A stretch of DNA of 64,000 bases. Source: Molossus alvarezi (Eukaryota; Chordata; Mammalia; Chiroptera; Molossidae). The DNA lies in assembly GCA_037176705.1 (NCBI GenBank), contig CM073907.1:9951001-10015000 (forward strand), given 5' to 3'. Shown one piece after another: positions 33,000 to 44,080 of the stretch. Under the pieces are notes generated by a model. It made no database searches, had not been told where the DNA came from, and saw only the letters and a program-made list of their open reading frames with translations. The position numbers were made by a program, and so were the translations under genes. Position 1 is the first letter of the stretch; the number at the start of each line of letters is the position of its first letter.

Positions 33000-35905
33000 G
33001 GTGTCCTGGGGGAAATAATTAGCCCTACTCAATGAAGTCCTTTAGCATGAAAGATCTCAAGTGGTTAAATATTTTGAGGGGTCAAAATGATATATCCAAA
33101 AAAAAAAAAGATTTTGAGGGTTGATCATGGCAAAATATAATGAAGAGGTTCCTATGAGTCCAACACAGTAAGTAATGGGCTGCTTTCTGGAGTCTTTTGA
33201 GGGCAAAAAACTCAGAGACCTTGCATCCATCCATCCATCAGAAGAACGCCAGAGAGGACTCATGAATCATACAGAAAACAGACTTGACGACCTCTGAGGT
33301 CCCTTCCAAATGTTATGTGACATACAAATTCCTTTCGAGGTTAAAAGTCACGGTGAAAGATTTATGCCGTTTCATTAAAACCGTCATGCAATGCCCATGG
33401 GCTTAAAGAAGGTTGGCATAAGATTCAAGCGACGGTCTCTTTGGGGATAACGCTAAGAATATTCTTACTGCTGTTTGTATTAGGCACGATGAATGGACAT
33501 GTGAGTGAGATCTGGTGTATTCTGGCTGGGAAATGACCAAAGTCATCCCAGTGTCTCCCTCCAAGGAAGGGTCCTGTCAAAGCCGGGCAAAGGATCTCCA
33601 ACTATTAGAATGTCACTTGAGATGGTACGTTGACTGCATGAAGCAAAGCCATGGTGGGCACAGAGTTAAATGTTTTTATAAAAGAGCCCGGCTAAGCCAG
33701 GATATAGCATTAAGCACAGAGAAAATTGGGTCCGGTAATCTCCTTAAACTCTTTGAGGGGCTGAGCTGACCCGTTGGCAAGTCGACGTTTCAGAGTTTAT
33801 CTTCAAACTCCACATTCGAAAGGACGGATTGCCCGCTTCCAGAAAGGCTCTACCTGCAGACACCTTAAGCCATAGCTACTCAGTAAAGAGAGAATGAAAT
33901 ATCCCAAATTTTGTGGGAAAGGCAACCCCATTCCTGCTTGAAACCACTGCCTTAAATTTTATAAGTTACCGACTTTTGCAAAAGCAATAAATTATGAAAT
34001 GATAACGAGGTGTCTGGTATTGCCGAGCTAGTGATTTTGAAAATAAAAGTTGAATATATGGTGGAAGCATGAGTTTTAAGATCCGTCGGGGCTTATTTTA
34101 TGTGGTTTTGTTATACTATCAAGATAGAATTCTTTTTTTATTCCTCATCAGGCTCCTGAGAATGTCTCCCGACTGGATTTCCAAATTTAATTGAAAGAGG
34201 GTTTTCCATTCTAAGGTGTGTGTTGTGATAGCTAGAAAGAGATAGGGTGGCGTTGGGAAGGAGAGAATGAGTCTGAAAATTATTGTAGATACATGTGATA
34301 ATCATAACAGAATCAGTAAAATCAGGCTTATAAGTCACTTTCCATTGATTTTTCTCTGCTTATCACATGAGCATCTGTCCTTCAGGGAAGTCTTTCCATT
34401 CCTTGGCCTAAGTCTGCTTCACTTACATGTTCCATCAGCATCCATCACTCTTCATGGGACGCAATGAAGTAGGATTACCTGTCCCATGTCACCACCCTGT
34501 CTATGGGCATGAGCTCCCATGGGGCTGGGCCATGTGCCTGGCATTTAATTCCCTCCACAGCCTGAAATACAGTAGGACCTCAGTCACAGTGGCTGAAGGC
34601 AGGAATTATTCTTGGGTCTCCTTTTCAGTATTCCCTGCACAACGATACCCCAGCCTGAGACAGTCACCCCAGCTGTGGAGATGCACATTCTAGTTCATGC
34701 CCTGCTGGGGGACACAAACTCTAATTTACCCCCAATCCAGAGATTCAGTTGATGCAGAAATGGGTTGCAACGAAACCGTTGAGTACCATATTGGCAGCTA
34801 TGCCATGGGCTAAGAAGCTCCAAGAGAAGTTGGGGTGTTCATCGGTTGTTGGCTCATGAGCATGATTGTTTGTGAGAGAACAGAACTGTTTCCGTTTTGC
34901 CAAAGGGTCTCTGACTTCTTCTGGAACTGGCCAGGGACACTCACGTAGTGCTGTTATTTTGCTAACTCTGCTCATTAATTACATGGTGCACCACGGAACA
35001 AAAGACACAGCCCTGCGCATCTGTAGCACAGAACATACTCTACCGAATAACAAGCATGAGATTTTCTGGCAATTTTTAGGTTCTACGTTTCTGTATCAAG
35101 TAATGAGGGACACCTGCCTAGACAGAAGACCTAAGCTGCAGAATCGTCTTTTATGTGCAAAAGCACAAATATCACTATACTCACTCTCTTCCTTCAGAAC
35201 AACAGGATTCGATGAAAACAGAAGTTTCTAACTGTAGTGCCTCCAATTTGCTGTGTCCTAGACGTTGTGTGGTTCTGCAAAAGATGGCCTCTCTCGTTTC
35301 GACTTCCTGTTTTTCTTCTGCCTAACAGGTGCGTGTTTGTAGCGTTTCCAGATTTGAAAGGCTTCCCTCACCTTTGTAGTGTGCATGCACACACATGTAC
35401 ACATGCACACACACATACACACACACTGCAATCAGGTGCCTGATCCCTGCTTTGGCTCTGACCCCTGACCAGTCAGGGGTCTCTCTCTGCAGAGAGAACA
35501 GTCACATGCAACCTGTTTTCTAGCCTCACCCTGTGCACCGGAAAGGAAGCGCCCAGGCAATGGCTTGACCTCCCTGTCCCGGAAACCAGAAGGGAACCCT
35601 GTGGGGAGGACCTGAAGGGGCTGCCCCAGGTTCATGTCAGTAGCTCTATTTTAACTGTTCCCTTGGATTCATCACTGACTCCTGGAAAACGAGGTTGTCT
35701 CCTGGCCCAGCTTCAGAGGCATGAGTCCCCTGACCTTGACTTCTCTTATAACAGCAGTGCCCGGGGAGGAAGACAAGAAGGGCTGAGCGGTTTAGCAGAG
35801 ACCCTTGGTAATTCCTGTGTGCACGCGTGCAGCAGGTGACATCGGGGAGGCAGAAGCTTGCTGCCCACAGGGTCTCTATTTACCGTGAACTTGGCAATTT
35901 TTGTA
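33000..35905. other. long unique stretch, no gene seen
   Basis: About 2.9 kb without a recognised interspersed repeat. A small CATC run lies at 33226-33240 and a CA-rich run at 35388-35426. A GC-richer part spans 35420-35860. Confidence 0.45.
35388..35426. repeat. (CA)n microsatellite, interrupted
   Basis: Alternating CA with ATG/TAC interruptions, following a CATGCACACACATG motif. Confidence 0.9.
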
Positions 35906-35920
35906 TGCAGGGGACTTTTT

Positions 35921-36175
35921 TCTTTTCTTTTTTATAAATCCTCACCCAAGGATGTTTTTCCATTTATTTGCAGATACAGTGAGAGAAAGGGAGGGAGGGG
36001 GAGAGAGAGAAACATTGATGGGAGAGAGACACATCGATAGGTTGCCTCTCGAATGACCTCGACCAGGGCCAGGGACCAAACCACAACCGAGGAACATGCC
36101 CTTGACCAGAATCAAACCTGCAACTCTTTGGTCCATGGGCGGATGCTCTAAACACTGAGCCAAACTGGCCAGGGT
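35921..36175 (-). mobile_element. Ves-D SINE with TSD
   Basis: Shows the CTCACCCAAGGAT end (plus-strand view near 35941-35953), GA tract 35983-36010 and a head ending near 36174. TSD TGCAGGGGACTTTTT at 35906-35920 and TGCAGGGGAATTTTT at 36176-36190 (14 of 15). Confidence 0.94.
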
Positions 36176-36308
36176 TGCAGGGGAATTTTTAAGTTACTGC
36201 ACATTTCTACCTGCAGGGTAGGGCTCCTGTACACACGTGTTATATTTGAAAGTCACGCCCTCCTGAAAGGAAGATGACAAAAATCATTTTTCTTTCCGTT
36301 TTTCTTTC

Positions 36309-36490
36309 TTGACTTGAAATAATTTTTTATTTTTCAATTACAGTTGACATTATATATATGTCATTATATATATGTCAAAATATATATATATCAAAAATAT
36401 ATACCCAAAATATATATAAATACACACACACACACACACACACATTTCAGATGTATAAACCAGTGACTGAAAATTATATAACCTGAAAAA
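36309..36490 (-). mobile_element. L1 3' end, antisense, split by microsatellite
   Basis: TTTTTCAATTACAGTTGACA at 36331-36350 and ATTTCAGATGTATAAACCAG at 36445-36464 are neighbouring parts of an antisense L1 3' UTR, separated by about 95 bp of AT/CA repeat. Confidence 0.7.
36351..36444. repeat. compound (AT)n/(CA)n microsatellite
   Basis: Contains ATTATATATATGTC twice (from 36351 and again from 36365), further ATAT runs, then a CA run at 36421-36443. Lies inside the L1 fragment. Confidence 0.93.
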
Positions 36491-36659
36491 TGAAGTTATT
36501 TTTCTATTATAGACAAATTTGAGAAAATCAGTGATCTTAAAGGCCCTTTGCACAGTGATGTATAAGGGTGTCCTTAACCTGGAGCTAAACACTTAGTGTC
36601 TTTAATAAAGCAAATACATCTTTCATGTTATTTTTATTGGGCTTTACGAATACTATGAG

Positions 36660-37035
36660 AGCTTCCGAGCGACCTCCCAGAAGCTCTTAAAGCTTCAATA
36701 TTCGCCTTTGGACAATGGAGCAAATATCTTGCATTTCACATGGGACAGGGATAGGTCGCATTTTCCTTACACGTTCTGGAGACCAGTGAAGTTTCGACGG
36801 GGAAGTGTTCCGTGGGAACTGTGCGAACAAAGGCAACTTTGTATACTGGAGGGCGGGCCCAGGGGAGTTCTGCTCAGAGAGATGAAATGATTGTGGTGAA
36901 ATCAAACCACTGGTTTGCGTCTCTCCTGGGCGTTCTGCTTTCGCCCGGGAAAGAGCTGGGCCGTGGTCAAGCAGAGATAGATCAAATGAAGCGGGTTAAA
37001 TGTGCACGCCGACCTCCAGGGGCCGCGAGGATGAC
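36660..37035. promoter_or_regulatory. CpG-enriched unique stretch with CTCF-like site
   Basis: By eye I count roughly 20 CpGs in about 370 bp of otherwise CpG-poor, non-SINE DNA. A CTCF-like core CCTCCAGGGGCCGC lies at 37013-37026, matching 12 of 14 consensus positions. A poly(A) run follows at 37039-37056. No gene is attached. Confidence 0.35.
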
Positions 37036-37840
37036 TGAAAAAAAAAAAAAAAAAAATGGGCCATGCGCTTTGAACAGGGCGAGATGTTATTGTTGTCCCA
37101 ATTATGGTCTTTCCCTCCCTAAGATGTGTTCATGGTGAGTCTGCTTTGGTCTCCTGCCCTGTCTGAGAAAGTCTGCTCAGAGGTGGGACTTCCCTCTTAT
37201 CTACCTGCAGCTTTTGAGGTCAAATATGTCAAAATCACAAAATTCATTTTTTTGTTGTTGTTGTTTACATAGTCCCAGAGAAGTGGCTGTTTATACAATG
37301 CACTTGATTCGGAAATTGATGAAACTATTACGTTACGGCTGTGATAAACTGATACTGATTTTGAGAGAAAAAAACACACAGGACTTCAAGAGTCATTTTT
37401 GTACGTGGCTTGCAAAATCTTTGCTACCAGGGATGTAGAATGCACCCCATTTTGCACACGATGTAATCTTAAGAGATAATGTTGCCCCTCTCGGGCCGAG
37501 GAGGGGTCCAGGTTTTATATTTCTGTGGCAGAATATTGAGACAGCTTGCTCAAAGGGGTGATGATATCACTGACATCTTCCTTAGCAAAACGAAGCTCAA
37601 CATGGGCAAAAACTGAGGTTGTTGTGGCTTAAAACTGCAGCCCAAATAAATTTGTATTTGGATCTGGTTACACGCCAGAATAAATCCCCAGCTAACAGCC
37701 CGGTTCTCCAACTTCTCAGTAACATCTGGCCAATTTTAACTTGTGGCTGGAGTTGGAAACCATGCAAAATCCTGTGGTTACAGTAATTTCCACCAGAAAA
37801 CCATGAAACACCGAGTGGTATGCAAATAAAGAATTTCCAT

Positions 37841-38056
37841 TTAGCCCGGACGGTGTGGCTCAGTGGATGGAGCGTCATCCCATGGACTGAGAGGTCCCAG
37901 TTCGATTCCTGGTCAGGGCACATGTCGGGGTTGTGGGCTTGATCCCCAGTAGGGGGCATGCAGGAGGCAGCCAATCGATGTTTCTCCCTCACATCAATGT
38001 TTCTCTCTCTCTCCCCCTAAAAAATAAATAAAAACATACTTTAAAAAAAAAAAAAA
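37841..38056 (+). mobile_element. Ves-C SINE with TSD and CTCF-like core
   Basis: Head near 37844, GTGGATGGAGCGTC variant, B box CAGTTCGATTCC, long A tail. TSD AAAGAATTTCCA at 37828-37839 and 38057-38068, exact. The body contains CCAGTAGGGGGCA at 37946-37958, an exact fit to the CTCF core consensus. Confidence 0.95.
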
Positions 38057-38068
38057 AAAGAATTTCCA

Positions 38069-39635
38069 GTCAGGCTTATTTTTATTTCCAAGTCAGAACT
38101 TGAGGTTTGGTGACATACAAGGACTAAGGTGGCCAATGAGTCCATGCACAGCTGTGGGGGTGAACATTTTGAAAGTTGTCCTTTCCCTGAAAAAAAAATG
38201 TTCTTTTGTAAAGTTTTTATTTATTTGTGGAATTTAGTATCTGGGAGATTGTGTTTAAGAGAGAAAGCAGAGAGGAGATGAAAATAGATTTCTCACTTCC
38301 TCCCCAAATGACCCTGACTATTAAGACCCCCTCCCCCATTTTCTGAGTAGGTTCATTTATGGCATCGAATCCAGACCACAATCTGCAAAGGTGACATTGA
38401 GATTCCGTTTCAAAGATGAGATTCAAACACACATGCAAAACTCTAGAGACTCACAACTTTTTTCCCGGATGACACACCTTCAGCTGTGCCCTCCCCTCCT
38501 CCCCACTCAGGACGTGGTTCTCACTGGTGCAGAATTCAGAGGGGCCGGTGAAAGGAAGAAGGCACCTGGCCAGCTCCGAGTCATCGCGGACACATTAGCT
38601 CTGATGCTGGACGCCTGGCAAAGGGGTGTCTTTGCAGCCGTTTGTTCTCGAGGTTGGTGGCCTCCAGTCAGGGCTTATCTGTAAGTTACTTCTCAGGAAC
38701 GGGGCCAGATCGATACTGTATTCTTTCAGGCCTCTCTAAACCCAGCGGGGAAGGCAATCACAGTCCTGCGGCTCCCTGCACCTTCTGGAGCGGATCAATA
38801 CCCCGACAGCAAGGAGCTTTGTTCCTCCCCCCAGCTCTAAGATGTTCTGCTTGTTCTACATGATTGCTTAAAGGCCTGTGTCCCCTTTCCCGGATGACAA
38901 CACTGCTCCGGTCCTAGTCTTCCCTAATACCATCACTGTAATTGCCTTGAGGAGAGACAGCGCAGACCCTCCATCTGGGCTTTGAGGTGCTGTATCTTTT
39001 TTTGAACATCTCTATTGCTAAAAGGTGTCGATTTGGCTTTAATATGTAGTCAGAGCTTGAACGCGAACCTACGCTTCTTTCCACTGGTTTGCAAAACCCA
39101 CTGAGATGATTTTACCTGCGGGACCGTCAGGGGGACTATTTCAGGGGAGAGAAAGATATCAACACCTAACACGAGAATATCAGCTTAAACTTCGTGCGGC
39201 GTGAAGTCCATTATATCTACCCCATCCTGCCACAGCAATTGTCTTAGGAGGGCGCTGTGTCTTATTTACTTTTTAAGCCAATCCAGGTGAAATGAAGCAT
39301 TTATTTTTACTGTTTTCAGCCAACATCCCCTTAAGTGGTAAATAACCCAAAAGCCCAGCAGATCCCGTTTTTTACAATTCCTGTTGTTCTCCCCTGCGAA
39401 GCCACGTTATTGACACGGGCTGAAGGCTTCCCACACACAGTGGATTTCACCCCAAACTTCTCATCTCCCTCGAAAAACAGCTACACTAGATCTTACAATA
39501 TTGTATTGCATGACAGCATTAAAAACAGAAAAGGATATATGAACACCCACGACTTGGCCCAAGGAATAAAGGTTCAGGCCTTGAGTCACATTTAATTGGC
39601 TTGGAGAACCCGCTTCCGCCTCTTCCCGCCCGTGT
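38069..39635. other. unique sequence, no gene seen
   Basis: Moderately GC-rich at 38480-38990. No repeat or gene recognised. Confidence 0.45.
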
Positions 39636-39639
39636 CTCT

Positions 39640-39815
39640 GTCCAGGGTCCTGAACTGTCTCACGCTCGTTTGCCGTTTCCAGCCTTCTTCGTGCTGTTCC
39701 CCTTGCTCTGCCCCTCAGACACTCATGGCTCTGGGCCTCCTGTTTCTCTAAATCCTCCTCACCCTTCAAGGTTTGGTGCCAATCTCTGCCCCTCCAGGAG
39801 CCTTTGAAAACAGTC
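39640..39815 (+). mobile_element. L2 fragment
   Basis: The order CTGTTCCCCTTGCTCTGCCC, AATCCTCCTCACCCTTCAAG, CCAATCTCTGCCCCTCCAGG resembles the distal L2 sequence. Diverged. Confidence 0.55.
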
Positions 39816-41032
39816 CGGCCCAGAGCTCACAATGGATTCAGATGATAGGACGCTAGCAGCCAAAACCTGATGGTTTTCCAAAGTTGGCCAATGATTTGTT
39901 TTCTAAGATGATTATTAGGGAGATAAATATTGATATATATTAATCGATCAGTTGAACCAGGATTGTTCAAGGTCATCCTTAATAATCTTATTCTCTCCCT
40001 GGTGTACTGCTATGTTTTTAAGAATGATAGAAAGAAGTAAGGCTGTACACCCTAACTTGTACCTTCCGTGAAGCTTGTCTTATAGAAGTCACAGGTCACT
40101 TATGGCCGGCTGCAGCATGACAGTAGATAACCAAGACTTGGTATAACATTCCCAAATAGATCATTTCTACTTGTTGGGTCATCCAAAGGCTCAATACTAT
40201 ACCTCTTACATATAATTAGGCACGGAACAAATAATTATCAAGTGTTGGCTGGCGAAAATCTTCCTATAGAAACCAAGTATGTCCTGTGGACAGTACACAC
40301 ACCATGACTATAAAAAACACACCCAGAAGCACACCGGAGGGAAATAATTCACACCACCTCCACTATTGCAAACTAATGAGATAAATTGTCACTTCGTGTG
40401 GCATTTCCATCAAACAAAGTTGCTTTAGCTAGTAGCTTACTTTAATTTAATGCTCAGCCCTCTTCAGGTTGCATATTTAAAGTACAGCTCCTGAATACGC
40501 TGGGCTGCTAAGATATATAATTAAAAAGTCCAGCTGAAATATCCCGATGTTTTCAGCTGTTACATTTAGCTGAGAAATCAGCTTGTCAGACACCGGACTG
40601 TCTTAAGGAGAAAAAAAATTGGTTTTACTTGCTGAAAATCCTCAGAATGACAACCCCATAACAATGTAACACGGGGAAATACAACACGTAACACATATAA
40701 TGTGTAGAGATGAGAGAGGACGAGAGACAGAGTAAATTATCTCTCCTGCATTCGTGTAATTTGATTGCAACAGAATTAATATGCATTTTCAAGTCCACTG
40801 CATTTCTGCCACAGAAGTTACAAGCAAATGTACATGATTCTATGAAATTTAGTTTAAAAGCATTTGCCTGTGATATTGAGATAGACAAAGAAACCAAAAG
40901 AGGGACAAAACTCATTATAAGGGAGAAAACGGGTTGCTGAAAAAAGCCGTGTAGGAAGTTCAAAGAAATTAAAATTGAAGTTTTATTTTTAGTTGTTAAT
41001 AGAGTTTAAACAAAGAAAAGGCTCGATTTCAT
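39816..41032. other. repeat-poor stretch, candidate conserved non-coding DNA
   Basis: Over 1.2 kb without any recognised repeat. The part 40360-40960 has repeated AGCTG, TTAAT and ATTAAT-type cores and looks like enhancer-type non-coding DNA, but this is an impression only. Confidence 0.3.
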
Positions 41033-41235
41033 CCTTCCTTCTTGTCCCCCTCCCTTCCCTTCTCCCTCTCTTCTCTTCTCTCCTTCCTTACCTCTCTCCT
41101 TCCTTCCTTCCTTCCTTCCTTCCTTCCTTCCTTCCTTCCTTCCTTCCTTCCTTCTTCCTTCCTACCTAGTTTCCTTCCTTCCTTCCTCCCTTCCTTCCTA
41201 ACTTTCCTTCCTTCCTTCCATATTTCCTTTCCAAC
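41033..41235. repeat. (CTTC)n pyrimidine-rich array
   Basis: Irregular CCTCCC/TTCT at the left, about 13 near-pure CTTC units at 41096-41152, then interrupted CTTC to 41228. Confidence 0.96.
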
Positions 41236-41267
41236 TTCATAATTTTTTCTTTTCTTTTTTTTTTGTA

Positions 41268-41335
41268 TCTTTGAAATTTAAAAATGGTTTTCAATTACAG
41301 TTTACATTTAATATTATTTTGTATTAATTTCAGGT
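41268..41335 (-). mobile_element. L1 3' terminus fragment, antisense
   Basis: TTTTCAATTACAGTTTACAT and TTGTATTAATTTCAGGTCTC match the antisense L1 3' UTR also seen at 36.3 kb. Confidence 0.6.
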
Positions 41336-41457
41336 CTCTCTCTCTCTATTTCTATAAGAGTTATTAAGCCCTTCAATTTGGTCACCCATGTGACATGGTG
41401 AGTAAAGGGATTGGACTAGCTAGTATTTTGCTGGTACCCTGGGAATCTATTCATTTT

Positions 41458-41583
41458 TTAAATAATTTTTTTCTTTATTGATTTTAAAGAGAGAGGAGGG
41501 AGAGGGAGAGGGAGAGGGAGAGGGAAGGAGGGAGGTGGAGAGGGAGAGGGAGAGAGGGAGAGAGGGAGAGAGGGAGAGAGGGG

Positions 41584-41635
<52 letters not shown>

Positions 41636-41784
41636 TGGATGAGAGAGAACATCAATTGGTCGCCTCCTGCATGCCCCCCACTGGGATCCGGCCCACAGCC
41701 TGGGCATGTGCCCTGACCAGGAATCGAACTGGTGACATCTTGGTGCAGGGTCGATGCTCAACCACTGAGCCACACCAGCTGGGT
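41458..41784 (-). mobile_element. Ves-B SINE with large GA expansion
   Basis: At 327 bp this copy is about 110 bp longer than others, because the internal GA segment (41488-41631) has grown into GAGGGA and GA units. TSD GGAATCTATTCATTTT at 41442-41457 and 41785-41800 is 16 of 16. Confidence 0.97.
41488..41631. repeat. (GAGGGA)n/(GA)n array inside SINE
   Basis: 144 bp of almost pure purine (a single T at about 41537). The hexamer-like left part passes into a perfect GA run on the right. Confidence 0.96.
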
Positions 41785-41835
41785 GGAATCTATTCATTTT
41801 AATGATAATTTTCTCTTTAGCATCACAGTGGTAAC

Positions 41836-41873
41836 CCACCCAGTAACCCACTGTCCACCCAGTAACCCACTCT
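41836..41873. repeat. 19-bp tandem duplication
   Basis: CCACCCAGTAACCCACTGT (41836-41854) is followed directly by CCACCCAGTAACCCACTCT (41855-41873). Confidence 0.95.
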
Positions 41874-42439
41874 ACCTTGACAAGAACATGCTGCATAAAC
41901 TTTTTTTAGCTTTAAGAATGAAAAATGCTATGGCAAAGGAAAGAGTTATTGAAGTCATGTCTTCAAGTCCCTCATATTTCTTGCCTGCTATTTATTACTC
42001 TTAGTATTCATTGAACACCCACTATTTGCCAGGCACAGATTTTAAAAATGCCATGAGCTGGCTGAACACCTACACTGATTGACTTTGCTCCATTGCTTAG
42101 AATAATGATTTTAGCATGGTTTTAAGATTTGCATTTTAATTTTTTCCCAAGTGTACTAGGTAAGATTTAATCATTCCCATGCTAGTAATGGCATGGGTTT
42201 AGCACCTAATATTGAGTTTTGGGCATTTTTAAGCCCATAATCTCAAGCTGGTTTAAAACAGACTTTATCCATCCAAACTACCCAAGTTCTGGAGAGGAAT
42301 TAATGTAACAATATAACTGCTCAGTTAACTGGACACAGCTCAATGTTTGATATAAAATGACCATGGAGGTACTCTGGCAGCCTATGGAGTATTATCTTCA
42401 AGTTATTTTTCCATTATTATTACTATTATTATTATAATC

Positions 42440-42600
42440 CAAAAGTTATATAAGAGCCATACACATTCTTAACAAATTTTGTTGAGAAAAAAGTTAAGCT
42501 TACAGAAATGTGTACAAAAAAATAGTACAATAAATCTACAATGGCTACTGCCAACTGCCCAAAATAAAGTCAAACCCTGCAGGGTATGTGCACAGTTCTT
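42440..42600. mobile_element. old L1M fragment, left part
   Basis: AT-rich sequence (AAGCTTACAGAAATGTGTAC) that leads into the ERVL LTR. Assigned with the segment at 43.34-44.08 kb on the basis of order only. Confidence 0.4.
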
Positions 42601-42604
42601 CACA

Positions 42605-43335
42605 ATACTGCTTTCGCTCTGGCCCCAGTCATAAGTTGAGGAGTCCCCAGGCCATCCTCACTTCTGCACTATCCTCAAATTTGGAGGCTCCCATAAGCCT
42701 CCCTGTTTGCTAATCTACTAGACTTGACTCGCAGAACTCGAGTGAGCTCTATCCTTATGTTTAGTTTTATTATAGCAAAAGGACACAAATCGGAAATAGC
42801 CAAATGGGAAAACCCATAGGGCAAGGTACAGGACAGTCCCCAAAATAAAGCTGCTCTCATCTGGGGACATGTCACTGTCTGGCAATCAGAGTGTGATAAA
42901 TACACAGAGTACTGCCAACCGGGAAACCTCATCCAAGCTTTTAATGCTCATAGTTTTATTGGGCCTTCATGAGGTTGGTTTGGTTGAGTGAATCATTGGC
43001 TATATGTCTCAATATTAAGTCCCACTTTTCTCCCCAAAGTTTAGGCAGATACCAAGAGGCTCAAAGTCTCAACCCTCCAACCACATGGTTGATTTTCCTC
43101 GCATGCCCAAGTTCCATCTTGGGTAATTTCATTAGCATAAACTATCGAGGGGCCCACCCCGAGTCACCTAGTTAGCATAAACTATCTGATGTGGTTCAAG
43201 AGGCCCATCATGAATAACAAAGACAGATACCCCTAAAGACAGGAAATTCCATGTGTTTAGAGCATACTCCCTGACCAGGGAGAAAGAAAGGCCAGCCAAA
43301 TTCTTCCTTATACATAAGTATTATTATTGTGCTAA
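42605..43335 (-). mobile_element. ERVL solo LTR (MLT2-like)
   Basis: Reverse-complement landmarks in order: GAGGCTCCCATAAGCCTCCC, CTCGCAGAACTCGAG, TTTATTGGGCCTTCATGAGG, CCACATGGTTGATTTTCC, GGGGCCCACCCCGAGTCACC, ATGAATAACAAAGACAGATA and GGAAATTCCATGTGTTTAGA. No internal ERV sequence is attached. The region around 43130-43186 contains a duplicated segment. Confidence 0.78.
43131..43186. repeat. 39-bp-spaced duplication in ERVL LTR
   Basis: TTAGCATAAACTATC occurs twice (starts near 43132 and 43171), separated by GAGGGGCCCACC and following bases. Confidence 0.85.
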
Positions 43336-43339
43336 ACCA

Positions 43340-44080
43340 TATAACATGAGATACACACTTCTAAGTGTTTCCATATGCATCTCTTATTAAAACAAGGACA
43401 TTTTCGTAGAAAAATACATCATCCACGATGCAATGATTAAACTAAGGAAACCCAACACAAATATAACTCTATTATCTAATAGAGAGCCCAAATTCAATTT
43501 TCTGTACTTGCCTCATTTTTCCCCCCTCTCAATTTAGGTTCCAATCCAGAATCACACATTTCACTTAGTTGTTATGTCTCGCTACTCTCTTTAAACAGAA
43601 ATTGTCCCTTAGTTTTATTCTTTCTCTCATGACAGTGACAACTGGGAAGAGTATAGACCAGGTGTTTTATTTTAAAAAAAACCCCATCGCGGGGTGGTCT
43701 AATTGTTTCCTGGTGATTTCATTCTGACTACGTGTTTTCTGGCAGCGATACTATGTACCTTTGGTTGTGTCCTTAGTGAACCGCACCAGGAAGCACATGA
43801 TACCGTGATTTGAGTTGTTTATACACTACTTTCCTATTGTGAATATCTCCTTTCCACCTTCGTGATTCATAAGAAATCTACGTGGCACTATTGTGAGACT
43901 ATGTGGATACACCATTCTTTATCAAAATTTCATACAATACTTTTAGTATGTATTGATGGTTCTTGTCTATATCACTTACGACTACGGTAGCTGCAAAGTG
44001 GTGGTTTTGCAACTGTATGATTTCGCCTATGTTCGTTCCTTATTCTCCTACCATAGAAAAGAATTTTCCTTCCCTCCCTG
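43340..44080. mobile_element. old L1M fragment, right part
   Basis: ACAAGGACATTTTCGTAG, CCAATCCAGAATCACACATT, GAAGAGTATAGACCAGG and ATTGATGGTTCTTGTCTATA follow a widespread old L1-type 3' UTR. Orientation was not resolved. Confidence 0.6.
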
